Assembly: GCA_016792585.1 (NCBI GenBank)
Contig: JAEULB010000154.1
Location: 1-35,731, forward strand
Reading direction: 5' to 3'
Source: Rhodospirillaceae bacterium
Lineage (GTDB): Bacteria > Pseudomonadota > Alphaproteobacteria > SHVZ01
DNA length: 35,731 nt
The translations under genes were made by a program, and so were the position numbers. Positions 18,333-26,930 of this stretch are shown piece by piece (the stretch's first letter is position 1; each line of letters begins with the position of its first letter). The notes under the pieces are model-generated. The model had not been told where the DNA came from and did not search any database. It saw only the letters and a program-made list of their open reading frames with translations.

Positions 18333-19783
18333 GCAACCTGATCAAGGGCGAGACCGGCGAGTGGGAGGTCGTGATCGGCCTCGAGATCCATGCGCAGGTG
18401 GTCTCGAACGCGAAGCTGTTTTCCGGTGCCGCGACCGCCTTCGGCGCCGAGCCGAACACGCAGGTGAGCTTCGTCGACGCCGGCTTCCCCGGCATGCTGC
18501 CGGTGATCAACAGGTTCTGCGTCGAGCAGGCGATCAAGACCGGCCTCGGCATCGAGGGCAAGGTCAACGAGACGTCCGTCTTCGACCGCAAGAACTACTT
18601 CTACGCCGACCTGCCGCAGGGCTATCAGATCTCGCAGTACCAGCAGCCGATCGTCTCCGGCGGCACGGTGCAGCTCGACATGAAGGACGGCTCGACGCGC
18701 AAGATCGGCGTGACACGGCTCCATCTGGAGCAGGACGCCGGCAAGAGCCTCCACGACCAGCATCCGAGCCAGAGCTACATCGACCTCAACCGGTCGGGCG
18801 TGGCGCTGATGGAGATCGTCTCCGAGCCCGAGATGCGGAGCGCGGAAGAGGCGGGAGCCTACATCAAGAAGCTGCGCTCGATCCTCCGATACCTCGGCAC
18901 CTGCGACGGCAACATGGAGGAGGGCAGCCTCCGCTGCGACTGCAACGTGTCGGTCAGGAAGCCCGGTGCCGCGTTCGGCACGCGCACCGAGACCAAGAAC
19001 GTCAACTCGGTCCGCTACGTCATGCAGGCGATCGAGTACGAGGCGAGGCGCCAGATCGAGGTGATCGAGGGCGGCGGGGAGATCAAGCAGGAGACGCGGC
19101 TCTTCGATCCCAACAAGGGCACGACGCGGCCCATGCGCTCGAAGGAACACGCGCACGACTACCGCTACTTCCCAGATCCCGACCTGCTGCCCTTGGAGCT
19201 CGATCCCAAGTGGATCGCCGATCTCAAGAACGGGCTGCCGGAATTGCCGGACGCACGGAAGGCACGCTACGTCGCCGACTACAAGTTGACACCCTATGAC
19301 GCGGGCGTGTTGGTGGCCGAGCAGGAGACCGCGCAGTTCTACGAGACTGTCGCCAAGGGCCGCGATCCCAAGCTCGCCGCCAACTGGGTCACGACCGAGC
19401 TGTTCGGCGCGCTCAACCGCACCGGCAAGGCGATCCAGGACTCGCCGGTGACGGCGAGGGCGCTGGGCGGGCTGATCGACCTGATCTCCGACGGCACGAT
19501 CTCCGGCCGCATCGCCAAGGAAGTCTTCGAGGCGATGGTCGAGACCGGCAAGGAGGCCGCCGCGATCGTCGAGGAGAAAGGCCTTCGCCAGGTCTCCGAC
19601 ACCGGCGCCATCGAAAAGGCGATCGACGAGGTCATGGCGAAGAACCAGGACAAGGTCGCCGAATATCGCGCGGGCAAGGACAAGCTGCTCGGCTTTTTCG
19701 TCGGCCAGACGATGAAGGCGACCGGCGGCAAGGCCAACCCGGCCATGCTCAACGACCTGCTCAAGAAGAAGCTCGCGGGCTAA
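18329..19783 (+). CDS. gatB: Asp/Glu-tRNA amidotransferase subunit B
   Basis: The tRNA-binding and kinase subunit, 484 residues. It phosphorylates the mischarged aminoacyl-tRNA and transfers the ammonia made by GatA. The catalytic cradle has [57 protein letters not shown] and [16 protein letters not shown]. The C-terminal helical and YqeY-like tail domain ends with [24 protein letters not shown], which contacts the tRNA elbow. It starts inside the gatA stop. A palindromic repeat follows 27 bases after its stop. Confidence 0.98.
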   Translation: MSNLIKGETGEWEVVIGLEIHAQVVSNAKLFSGAATAFGAEPNTQVSFVDAGFPGMLPVINRFCVEQAIKTGLGIEGKVNETSVFDRKNYFYADLPQGYQISQYQQPIVSGGTVQLDMKDGSTRKIGVTRLHLEQDAGKSLHDQHPSQSYIDLNRSGVALMEIVSEPEMRSAEEAGAYIKKLRSILRYLGTCDGNMEEGSLRCDCNVSVRKPGAAFGTRTETKNVNSVRYVMQAIEYEARRQIEVIEGGGEIKQETRLFDPNKGTTRPMRSKEHAHDYRYFPDPDLLPLELDPKWIADLKNGLPELPDARKARYVADYKLTPYDAGVLVAEQETAQFYETVAKGRDPKLAANWVTTELFGALNRTGKAIQDSPVTARALGGLIDLISDGTISGRIAKEVFEAMVETGKEAAAIVEEKGLRQVSDTGAIEKAIDEVMAKNQDKVAEYRAGKDKLLGFFVGQTMKATGGKANPAMLNDLLKKKLAG

Positions 19784-19809
19784 ATGCCGGTGAGCTGCAG
19801 AGTCTTGCC

Positions 19810-19888
19810 CCCCACCCTAACCCTCCCGCGCGCTCCGCGGGGGGAGGGGACTCGAGGCGCCTCCTGTCCCCTGAGGGTTAGGGTGGGG
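19810..19888. repeat. Palindromic intergenic repeat after gatB, possible terminator
   Basis: The outer arms CCCCACCCTAACCCTC (19810-19825) and GAGGGTTAGGGTGGGG (19873-19888) are perfect complements over 16 bases. Inside is a second hairpin, CCCGCG-CGCTC-CGCGGG, and a further GGGGA/TCCCC pair. The 47-base interior could fold into a branched structure. The unit resembles dispersed intergenic palindromes seen in many proteobacterial genomes. It fills most of the 143-base gap between gatB and the next gene and may end the gatCAB transcript, although no T-run follows. Confidence 0.8.
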
Positions 19889-19926
19889 CGCGATGCAGCG
19901 CGCGCTCTTCGAGGAGAAGTTCAGCT

Positions 19927-21078
19927 TTGACCCACGACCTCTCCAACCTGCATCCGGCGACGCGCGCGGCACAGGCCCTCGGGCACATCGACCGCGAGAC
20001 CGGCGCGATCATTCCCCCGCTGCACGCCGCGACGACCTTCGAGCGCGACGCCGATCTCTCCTATCCGAAGGGGATCAGCTACTCGCGCAACGACGGGCCG
20101 ACCCAGTCGCTGCTGGAGAAGATGCTGGCCGATCTCGAAGGCGCCGCCGCGTCGATGACCTTCGCCTCCGGCATGGCGGCGACCTCGAACGTGTTCCTGG
20201 CGCTTCCCGTCGGCGCGCATGTCGTGGTGCCGCAGGTGATGTACTGGGGCGTCAGGAAGTGGCTGCTGGAGCAGCACAACGGCGGGCGCCTTGTCGTCGA
20301 CTTCTTCGATCCGGGTCCGACGTCGAACATCGGCGCCAAGATCAGGCCGGGCACGACCAAGCTCGTCTGGATCGAGACGCCGAGCAACCCGACCTGGGAC
20401 GTGACCGACATCGCTGCCGCGGCGAAGCTGGCGCATGACGCCGGCGCGAAGCTGGCGGTCGACTCGACGGTGGCGACGCCGGTGCTGTCGCGGCCGCTCG
20501 CGCACGGCGCCGACATCGTCATGCATTCGGCGACCAAGTACCTCAACGGCCATTCGGACGTGCTCGCTGGGTGTTTGATGACGGCGAAGGCCGACGAGTT
20601 CTGGACCCAGATCCGCTCGGTCCGGACGCAGCTTGGTGGTGTCCTCGGACCGTTCGAGGCGTGGCTTCTGCTCCGCGGCGTGCGCACGCTGTTCGTGCGC
20701 GTGCGCCAGGCCTCAAGCTCGGCGATGGCGATCGCCGAGCGGCTGAAGAAGCATCGGAACGTCGTGGCGGTGCTCTATCCGGGCCTGCCCGATCATCCCG
20801 GCCATGACATCGCCAGGCGCCAGATGCAGGGCGGCTTCGGCGGCATGCTGTCGGTCCGCGTGAGGGGCGGCGAGGCGGCGGCCGTCGGCGTCGCCGCGCG
20901 TCTCAAGGTGTTCGTGCGCGCAACCTCGCTCGGAGGGCCGGAGAGCCTGGTCGAGCATCGCGCCTCGATCGAAGGCGCCGGCAGCCCATGCCCGCCGGAT
21001 CTGCTCCGGCTCTCCATCGGGCTCGAGGACACGGGCGATCTGATCGGTGACCTCGAGCAGGCTCTCGACGGGGTCTGA
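19927..21078 (+). CDS. Cys/Met metabolism PLP-dependent enzyme, cystathionine beta-lyase-like
   Basis: A fold-type I PLP enzyme of the trans-sulfuration family, 383 residues. The PLP lysine is K204 in HSATKYLNGHSD. Other family marks are ISYSRNDGPTQ, TFASGMAA, WIETPSNPT and the late TSLGGPESLVEHRAS motif. The family covers cystathionine beta-lyase, gamma-synthase and related lyases; the family-level match to the MetC branch (PLHAATTFERD, SRNDGPT) is better than to gamma-lyases, but the substrate is not certain. The start is TTG at 19927, with GAGGAG ten bases upstream; no ATG lies in frame nearby. The 3' end overlaps the GNAT gene by 32 bases. Confidence 0.88.
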   Translation: MTHDLSNLHPATRAAQALGHIDRETGAIIPPLHAATTFERDADLSYPKGISYSRNDGPTQSLLEKMLADLEGAAASMTFASGMAATSNVFLALPVGAHVVVPQVMYWGVRKWLLEQHNGGRLVVDFFDPGPTSNIGAKIRPGTTKLVWIETPSNPTWDVTDIAAAAKLAHDAGAKLAVDSTVATPVLSRPLAHGADIVMHSATKYLNGHSDVLAGCLMTAKADEFWTQIRSVRTQLGGVLGPFEAWLLLRGVRTLFVRVRQASSSAMAIAERLKKHRNVVAVLYPGLPDHPGHDIARRQMQGGFGGMLSVRVRGGEAAAVGVAARLKVFVRATSLGGPESLVEHRASIEGAGSPCPPDLLRLSIGLEDTGDLIGDLEQALDGV

Positions 21079-21508
21079 CCTCCGGGTCAGGCCGTTGATC
21101 CGCGGGGACAAACCTCGCCTCGCCGAGATTTTTCTGATCGCTCGTCGTCACGCCTTCCCTTGGATCCTGCCGTCGCGCTTCAAGCTGAACGACTTCAAGC
21201 GCGAGACCGAGGGCGAGACGATCCTGGTCGCCGAGATCGACGGCGGGATCGCAGGCTTCGCCTCGGTCTGGGAGCCGGACGCCTTCATCCATCACCTCTA
21301 CGTCGATCCGACGATGCACCGCCGCGGCATCGGACGGGCGCTGATCGCGGGCCTCGTCGAGATCTGCAACAAGCCGCTCGAGCTCAAGTGCCAGACCAAC
21401 AACAAGCCGGCGATGGCGTTCTATCGACGGCTGGGATTCCAGACCGCGGACAGCGGGGTCTCGGATATGGGGCCGTGGATCAGGTTTCGCGCGCCGGTCG
21501 AGCGCTGA
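21047..21508 (+). CDS. GNAT-family N-acetyltransferase
   Basis: Transfers an acetyl group from acetyl-CoA to an unknown amine; 153 residues. The acetyl-CoA loop is visible in HHLYVDPTMHRRGIGRALI (R-x-x-G-x-G/A pattern), and NKPAMAFYRRLGF is the typical C-terminal motif of the fold. The start is GTG at 21047, inside the 3' end of the upstream PLP enzyme, which indicates coupled translation; the recognisable domain begins about 12 residues later (LRVRPLIRGD). Only 30 bases separate its stop from the convergent TetR-like gene. Confidence 0.87.
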   Translation: MTSSRLSTGSDLRVRPLIRGDKPRLAEIFLIARRHAFPWILPSRFKLNDFKRETEGETILVAEIDGGIAGFASVWEPDAFIHHLYVDPTMHRRGIGRALIAGLVEICNKPLELKCQTNNKPAMAFYRRLGFQTADSGVSDMGPWIRFRAPVER

Positions 21509-21515
21509 CTTCGTG

Positions 21516-21580
21516 CCCCTCTCCCGGCGCGACGACGCCTACGGCGTCGCGCTTTCCTCCCCCGCTTCGCGGGAGAGGGG
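21516..21580. repeat. Palindromic repeat between GNAT and TetR-like genes, running into coding sequence
   Basis: The outer arms CCCCTCTCCC (21516-21525) and GGGAGAGGGG (21571-21580) are perfect complements. An inner stem has GCGCGACG (21527-21534) against CGTCGCGC (21545-21552), and GACGCC-TAC-GGCGTC (21534-21548) forms a tight hairpin. It could end both convergent transcripts. The right part lies within the TetR-like gene and encodes its last residues (SREAGEESATP). Confidence 0.8.
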
Positions 21581-22153
21581 ATCCAAAGTGCGCGATGGGA
21601 ATACGCGATCCAGCCGCCGCTCCATCCGCGCGAGCTTGTCGACGACGAAGTCTTTCACCGCCTCGTCGTCTCCGCGCTTCCAGCGCCAGAGCGCGACTGG
21701 AACCAATGCGCTGACCATGACCTCGGTCGCCTGCCGGCGCCGGCCGGCCGCCTCGCAGGAGGCAGCATCCAGCATCCACTGCACGAGGCGGCTCAGGTTG
21801 AAGACCAGCGGCACCCAGTGATGCGGGTGCGAGGGATAGAGCTTGCCTCGGATCATGTCGAGGCTCGCCTGGCGGTGCGGCGCCAGGGCGTCGAGCCATC
21901 GGCCGAAGACGTGGGCGAGGCGTTGCTCGAAGGGAAGGGCGGGATCGGCCGGGACCGAGAGCGCATCGGCGAGCGCGCGGCTGAACCAGGCGTCGGCGAT
22001 CGCGTCGAGGTCGCGGTAATGGGCGATCACGAGGCCGGGCCCGCCGCCGAGCCGGGCGCCGATCGCCTGGGCGGTCACGTTGCGCCAGCCGATCTCGTCG
22101 GCCAGCGCCACCGCGGTATCAAGAACGTCGTCGGGAGTGGAGACCGAGGTCAT
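21539..22153 (-). CDS. TetR-like transcriptional regulator
   Basis: A 204-residue protein with an N-terminal helix-turn-helix region resembling TetR: LDTAVALADEIGWRNVTAQAIGARLG, then an HYRDLDAIADAW segment in place of the usual YYHF...K..L. The rest is an all-helical ligand/dimer domain with no recognisable ligand. It lies 53 bases downstream of the ABC substrate-binding gene on the same strand, so it may be co-transcribed with and regulate the transporter. The recognition-helix region is atypical (GGGPGLV), so DNA binding is not assured. The C-terminal 11 or so residues are encoded by a palindromic repeat and are unlikely to be functional. Confidence 0.75.
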   Translation of the reverse strand: MTSVSTPDDVLDTAVALADEIGWRNVTAQAIGARLGGGPGLVIAHYRDLDAIADAWFSRALADALSVPADPALPFEQRLAHVFGRWLDALAPHRQASLDMIRGKLYPSHPHHWVPLVFNLSRLVQWMLDAASCEAAGRRRQATEVMVSALVPVALWRWKRGDDEAVKDFVVDKLARMERRLDRVFPSRTLDPLSREAGEESATP

Positions 22154-22206
22154 GGACGTGATCTGGTCACGCCCATGGCCCCAGGCAAGAGGTCAACCCA
22201 AGAGGC

Positions 22207-23220
22207 TCAGCCGCCGGCCGCCTTCTTGACGAAGGTGTCGACGAAGGTCTTCGGCAGGTCCTCGTCCTTCACGTTCTTCAGCTCGTCGTCGAACTCCTTC
22301 AGCATCCCGAGCGCGCTCTTCATGCCGTCGAGCGGGATGATGCCGGTGCGCGAATAGGTGTCGAGCGAGGCCTTGACCGCGCGGATGTAGAGATCGCGGT
22401 CGCCGAGGTAGTAGGCCTCGGGCACCGCCTTGGCGATCTCCTCGGGGCTCGCCTTGATGATCCACTGCAGCGCCTTGTAGTGCGCGGTCACGATCGCCTG
22501 GGTGGTGTTCGGGTTCTTCTGGATGAACTCGTTCTTCATGTAGACGACCGCCGCCGGGTTGGCGCCGCCGAAGATCGCCTTGGTGCCGGCTTCGGTGCGG
22601 CTGTCGGCGAGCACGACGACGTCGCCGTCGGCTTCCAGCTTCGAGATCACCGGATCGAGGTTCGAGATCGCCTCGATCTCGCCCTTCTTGATCGCGGCAA
22701 CGGCGCCGAGCCCGGTGCCGACGCCGATGAACGAAGCATCCTGGTACTTGGCCCCCGCCTTGGCCATCAGGTAGTTGACGAAGAAGTTGGTGGACGAGCC
22801 CGGGGCGGTGACGCCGATCTTCATGCCCTTGAGGTCCGCCGGACCCTTGATCGTCGCGGCCTTGTCCTTCTTGACCGCGAGCACGATGCCGGGGAAGCGG
22901 CCGAGCTCGAGCACGGCGCGCACGTCCTGGCCCTTGGTCTGCATGCGGATCGTGTGCTCGTAGGCGCCGGTCACGACGTCGGCGGAGCCGCCGAGCAGGG
23001 ACTGGAGCGCCCGCGCGCCGCCGCCGAAATCGGTGATCTCGACGTCGAGGCCGGCTTCCTTGAAGTAGCCCTTCGACTCCGCGATCGTGAGCGGGAGATA
23101 GTAGAGAAGCGGCTTGCCGCCGACGCCGATGACGATCTTCGGCTTCTCCGGCGACTGCGCCAGGACCGGCGTGGCCAGCAGCGCCAGCGCGGCCGCGGCC
23201 GTCAGTAGTTTCCTCAGCAT
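22207..23220 (-). CDS. ABC transporter substrate-binding protein, NMT1/SsuA-like
   Basis: The periplasmic binding component of an importer, 337 residues. A signal peptide (MLRKLLTAAAALALLATPVLA) is followed by the NMT1/THI5-like fold: YLPLTIAESKGYFKEAGLDVE, GGGARALQSLLGGSADV and LKGMKIGVTAPGS. Relatives bind taurine, alkanesulfonates, nitrate or pyrimidine precursors; the ligand here cannot be assigned. An AAGGAGG ribosome binding site sits 7 bases before the ATG. It follows the permease by 19 bases and the ATPase beyond it, so the importer is complete. Confidence 0.92.
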   Translation of the reverse strand: MLRKLLTAAAALALLATPVLAQSPEKPKIVIGVGGKPLLYYLPLTIAESKGYFKEAGLDVEITDFGGGARALQSLLGGSADVVTGAYEHTIRMQTKGQDVRAVLELGRFPGIVLAVKKDKAATIKGPADLKGMKIGVTAPGSSTNFFVNYLMAKAGAKYQDASFIGVGTGLGAVAAIKKGEIEAISNLDPVISKLEADGDVVVLADSRTEAGTKAIFGGANPAAVVYMKNEFIQKNPNTTQAIVTAHYKALQWIIKASPEEIAKAVPEAYYLGDRDLYIRAVKASLDTYSRTGIIPLDGMKSALGMLKEFDDELKNVKDEDLPKTFVDTFVKKAAGG

Positions 23221-23239
23221 CGGGTTCCTCCTTCTTTCA

Positions 23240-24034
23240 TTACCCTTGAGCGGTCGTCGTCTGCGTGCCCGGCCGCCAGACCAGCAGCCGATTTTCGATC
23301 GCCGTGACGATCGTGTCGATGACGATGACGAAGATCGCGAGAATGACCATGCCCGCGAATACGCCGGTCACGTCGAAGACGCTTTCGGCCTCGTGAATCT
23401 TGTAGCCCAGGCCGGCGGAAGAGCCCAGGTACTCGCCGACCACGGCGCCGACCAGCGCGAAGCCGACCGAGGTGTGGAGGGATGAGAACATCCAGGTCAG
23501 CGCCGCCGGCCAGTAGACGTGGCGGAGAAGCTGGCGCTCGTTCATCCCGAGCATCCGCGCATTGGCGAGGATGGTCGGGCTCACCTCGCGCACGCCCTGG
23601 TAGACGTTGAAGAAGACGATGAAGAACACCAGCGTGAATCCCAAAGCCACCTTCGACCAGATGCCGAGCCCGAACCACAGCATGAAGATCGGCGCCAGCA
23701 CGACGCGGGGAAGCGCGTTGGCGGCCTTGATGTAGGGATCGAAGATCGCGGCGACGATCTCGCCCCGGGCGAAGACGAAGCCGAAGACGATTCCGCCGAT
23801 GGCGCCGGTGACGAAGGCCAGGATCGTCTCGGTCAGGGTGATGCCGAGATGCCGCCAGATCGTGCCGGAATAGAAGTCCTTCCAGACCCGCGCCAGCACG
23901 TCGAGGGGACGGGAGAAGAAGAACGGGTCAAGCAGGGGCTTGGCGCCGACCGGGATCGTGGTCAGCAGGTGCCAGAGCACCAGCAGCACGATCCCGACCG
24001 CGATCTGGAGCGAGAGCAGCGTCAGCCGGTTCAT
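23240..24034 (-). CDS. ABC transporter permease, SsuC/TauC-like
   Basis: An inner-membrane permease of 264 residues with about six membrane segments. The cytoplasmic EAA loop that docks the ATPase is visible in ANARMLGMNERQLLRHVYWPAALTW (residues about 157-181). It belongs to the BPD-type family used with NMT1-like binding proteins. The start codon overlaps the end of the ATPase gene by 4 bases, and the binding-protein gene follows after 19 bases. Confidence 0.93.
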   Translation of the reverse strand: MNRLTLLSLQIAVGIVLLVLWHLLTTIPVGAKPLLDPFFFSRPLDVLARVWKDFYSGTIWRHLGITLTETILAFVTGAIGGIVFGFVFARGEIVAAIFDPYIKAANALPRVVLAPIFMLWFGLGIWSKVALGFTLVFFIVFFNVYQGVREVSPTILANARMLGMNERQLLRHVYWPAALTWMFSSLHTSVGFALVGAVVGEYLGSSAGLGYKIHEAESVFDVTGVFAGMVILAIFVIVIDTIVTAIENRLLVWRPGTQTTTAQG

Positions 24035-24846
24035 GACTTCTTTCCCTCGCCGAGCGCGTAGGCCTTCTGCACCTCGCCGCGAAGCTTGGCCCAGATCGCC
24101 TTGTGGATCTCGTGGAAGCGGGGTTCGGTCCGGATCTCGGCGATGTCGCGCGGCCGGCCGAGGTCGATCGGGTAGTTGCCGACGATCGTCGCCGCCGGAC
24201 CCGCCGACATCACCGCGACCCGGTCGGCGAGCGAGATCGCCTCCTCAAGATCGTGGGTCACGAACAGCACCGCCTTGCGGTCCTGGGCCCAGAGGTCGAG
24301 CAGCAGGTTGCCCATGATCTGGCGGGTCTGGGCATCGAGCGGGCCGAAGGGCTCGTCCATCAGCAGGATCTCGGGATCGCGGATAAGGATCTGGGCGAGC
24401 GCCACGCGCTTCCTCTGTCCGCCCGACAGCATATGCGGGTAGCGATCCGTGAAGGCGGCGAGGCCCACGCGGTCGAGCCAATGGCGCGCGCGTTCCAGCG
24501 CCTCGCGGCGGGCGACTCCCTGGGGCTCGAGCGCGACCGCGACGTTGTCGAGCGCGGTCTTCCACGGCATCAGCGCGTCCTGCTGGAAGAGGTACCCGGC
24601 CTTGGCGTTGAGGCCGGCGAGCGTCGAGCCCAGGATCTCGGTCGTGCCGGTCGAGGGCGCGATCAGGCCGGCGGCGACGTTGAGCAGGGTCGACTTGCCG
24701 CAGCCGGTCGGGCCGACGATCGCCACGAACTCGCCAGGCGCCACGACCAGGTCGGTCCGCGCAACGGCCTGGTAGACGCCGCCCTTGATCAGGAACGAGA
24801 TCGAGACGCCGTGCAGCGCCACCGCGGCAAAGGTGTTGCCTCCCAT
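24031..24846 (-). CDS. ABC transporter ATP-binding protein, SsuB/TauB-like
   Basis: Couples ATP hydrolysis to import; 271 residues. The Walker A motif is GPTGCGKST (45-53), signature LSGGQRKRVALAQ begins at 140, Walker B is LLMDEPFGPLD (161-171), and the H-loop is VTHDLEEAI. It is first in the importer operon, with permease and binding protein following. The ATG at 24846 has no clear ribosome binding site. Only 24 bases separate it from the end of the DUF1127 gene upstream on the same strand, so they could share a promoter. Confidence 0.94.
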   Translation of the reverse strand: MGGNTFAAVALHGVSISFLIKGGVYQAVARTDLVVAPGEFVAIVGPTGCGKSTLLNVAAGLIAPSTGTTEILGSTLAGLNAKAGYLFQQDALMPWKTALDNVAVALEPQGVARREALERARHWLDRVGLAAFTDRYPHMLSGGQRKRVALAQILIRDPEILLMDEPFGPLDAQTRQIMGNLLLDLWAQDRKAVLFVTHDLEEAISLADRVAVMSAGPAATIVGNYPIDLGRPRDIAEIRTEPRFHEIHKAIWAKLRGEVQKAYALGEGKKS

Positions 24847-24870
24847 GGCGCGTTCATAACACAGGCCCGG

Positions 24871-25080
24871 CTAGCGAAGCAGCGTCCACCAGGGCTTCGA
24901 CGCCTCGGCGAGCGCGCGGGACCGGGTGACGCCGATGTCGCGGAGCAGGCGGTCGTCGAGCTCAGCCAGCCGCCGGCGCTGCCGGAGGCGGCCTGCGAGC
25001 CGGCGGCTCCAGGCGACGAGGGCCGCGAGATCGAAGCGGCGGCGAAGCGAGGCGGAAGCCGAGCGGATGTGGGTCGTCAT
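24871..25080 (-). CDS. DUF1127 (YjiS-like) small protein
   Basis: A basic 69-residue protein with the DUF1127 core near the C terminus: [22 protein letters not shown]. Such proteins are abundant in alphaproteobacteria; some small arginine-rich members affect RNA turnover or phosphate and C1 metabolism, but this copy's role is unknown. GGAG lies 9 bases before the ATG. It is divergent from the GST gene, with 119 bases between starts, which probably holds promoters for both. Confidence 0.85.
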   Translation of the reverse strand: MTTHIRSASASLRRRFDLAALVAWSRRLAGRLRQRRRLAELDDRLLRDIGVTRSRALAEASKPWWTLLR

Positions 25081-25199
25081 GGTCGGGTCTCCGTGTCTGG
25101 GTTCCCCTTCCTAGGCCCGGGCGCGTCGCCGACGTTTCGCTTCCGGTCGAAGCGTCTGATAGTCTCCGCGGCCTCGCGCCACCTCTCCGGATTCTCCCG

Positions 25200-25814
25200 A
25201 TGATCGATCTCTATACCTGGGGCACGCCCAACGGCCGCAAGGTCTCAATCATGCTGGAGGAGGTCGGACTGCCCTACACGACCCACAAGGTCGACATCGG
25301 CAAGGGCGACCAGTTCAAGCCGGAGTTCGTGGCGATCAATCCGAACTCGAAGATCCCGGCGATCGTCGACTCCGACGGGCCCGATGGGAAGCCGATCACT
25401 GTGTTCGAATCCGGCGCGATCCTGATCTACCTCGCCGAGAAGACCGGCAAGCTGTTGCCGAAGGATCCGCGGGCGAAGAGCGAAGTGCTGCAGTGGCTGA
25501 TGTTCCAGATGGGCGGCGTCGGGCCGATGTTCGGGCAGAACCACCACTTCCGCCGCTTCGCCCCCGAGAAGATCCCCTACGGCATCGAGCGCTACGGCAA
25601 GGAGACCGAGCGGCTCTACGGCGTCATGGACGCGCGCCTTGCCAAGGTGGCGCATCTCGCCGGTGACTACTCGATCGCCGACGTCGCGACATATCCGTGG
25701 GTCTCGCGCCACGACTACCAGGAGATCGACCTCGCGCGGTTCCCCAACGTCAAGCGGTGGTTCGATGCGCTCTCTGCGAGGCCGGCGGTGCGGAAGGGGA
25801 TGCAGGTTCCCTGA
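25200..25814 (+). CDS. Glutathione transferase, YfcG/YghU (Nu) type
   Basis: Uses or reduces glutathione disulphide conjugates; 204 residues. An N-terminal thioredoxin-like domain begins [15 protein letters not shown], with T9 and N11 in place of the usual Ser/Cys/Tyr, as in E. coli YfcG, which has disulphide reductase activity. Also present are [11 protein letters not shown], the glutathione-binding [14 protein letters not shown], and a helical C-terminal domain with [14 protein letters not shown]. The ATG overlaps the last base before 25201 and has no clear ribosome binding site. It is collinear with the TAXI-TRAP genes downstream, separated by 110 bases. Confidence 0.92.
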   Translation: MIDLYTWGTPNGRKVSIMLEEVGLPYTTHKVDIGKGDQFKPEFVAINPNSKIPAIVDSDGPDGKPITVFESGAILIYLAEKTGKLLPKDPRAKSEVLQWLMFQMGGVGPMFGQNHHFRRFAPEKIPYGIERYGKETERLYGVMDARLAKVAHLAGDYSIADVATYPWVSRHDYQEIDLARFPNVKRWFDALSARPAVRKGMQVP

Positions 25815-25924
25815 TCGCTGCGGCCGTGCGCCGATAGACAAGGCGTCAGGCGGCCAGTAACGTCAGCGCTCGTCCGCGAAGATCCCGGACAACGGGACTC
25901 GAAGACCCCAGGGAGGATAGAAAC

Positions 25925-26896
25925 ATGCGCATTTCGCTTGCGAAAGCCGTCGGCGTCGCTCTGCTCGGCGCGCTTGTCGCGATGCCGGCCGCCGCTCAGG
26001 CGCCGAGGTCCCTCACTCTCGGCACCGCGTCCGTCGGCGGCGTCTTCTTCGTCTACGGCCAGGTCTGGGCCAACATCGCTGCCGACGCGATCAAGGTGCC
26101 GATCAGCACCCGGCAGACCGACGGCCCGAACCACAACATCATCCTGACCGAGACCAAGCAGGTCGATCTCGGCATGACGACGATGGGTGTCGCGCTGCAG
26201 GCCTGGAACGGCGAGGGCGCCTGGACCCAGGGCCGCAAGTTCCAGAGCATCCGCGCTATCTTCCCGATGTACGATACGATGTTCCACTTCGTGTCGCTGC
26301 AGAAGAGCGGCATCAAGTCCGTGGCGCAGCTCGCCGGCAAGAATGTCGGCGTCGGCCCGCGCGCCGGCACGCCGGGCACTTACGTGCCGCTGATGCTGGA
26401 GGCGCTCGGCGTCAAGGTCGCCGCAATCCGCAACGGCGGCGCCAGCGACATGACCTCGCAGCTCGGCGACGGACTGATCGACAACTTCGCCTTCGCCGCC
26501 GGCCTGCCGTTTCCCGCCTACTCGGAAGCCGAGGCCTCGCACGCGGTCAGCTTCTTCAGCTTCACCAAGGAGCAGATCGCCACCCTGAAGCAGAAGATGC
26601 CCGAGCTTTCCGACGCGGTGATCCCGAAGGGCACCTACAAGACCCTGACCGAGGATCAGCCGACGGTTGGCGTCTTCAACTTCGCGATCGCGCACAAGGA
26701 CGTTTCGGCCGACCTCGTCTACGGCATCGTCAAGGCGGTCATGGAGAACAACCCACGCATGGTGCAGGGCCACTCGGCGGCGAAGGAGACGCTGCCCCAG
26801 AACGTGATCAAGAACACGTTCCTGCCGTTCCATCCGGGCGCGGTCAGGTACTTCGAAGAGAAGGGCTTCAAGATCCCGGCCAATCTCAAGGGATGA
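25925..26896 (+). CDS. TAXI-family TRAP transporter substrate-binding protein
   Basis: The periplasmic solute receptor of a TRAP importer, 323 residues. A signal peptide ends near AAAQA (residue 25). The mature start LTLGTASVGGVFFVYGQVWANI and the segments GPNHNIILTETKQVDLGM and VGPRAGTPGTY fit the TAXI branch. Ligands of this branch are mostly unknown; glutamate-like and other carboxylates are reported. A GGAGG ribosome binding site lies 8 bases before the ATG. The fused permease follows after 34 bases, which completes the transporter. Confidence 0.92.
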   Translation: MRISLAKAVGVALLGALVAMPAAAQAPRSLTLGTASVGGVFFVYGQVWANIAADAIKVPISTRQTDGPNHNIILTETKQVDLGMTTMGVALQAWNGEGAWTQGRKFQSIRAIFPMYDTMFHFVSLQKSGIKSVAQLAGKNVGVGPRAGTPGTYVPLMLEALGVKVAAIRNGGASDMTSQLGDGLIDNFAFAAGLPFPAYSEAEASHAVSFFSFTKEQIATLKQKMPELSDAVIPKGTYKTLTEDQPTVGVFNFAIAHKDVSADLVYGIVKAVMENNPRMVQGHSAAKETLPQNVIKNTFLPFHPGAVRYFEEKGFKIPANLKG

Positions 26897-26930
26897 CGTC
26901 GAGGATCCTTCAGGGACCGCGAGGAGGGCG

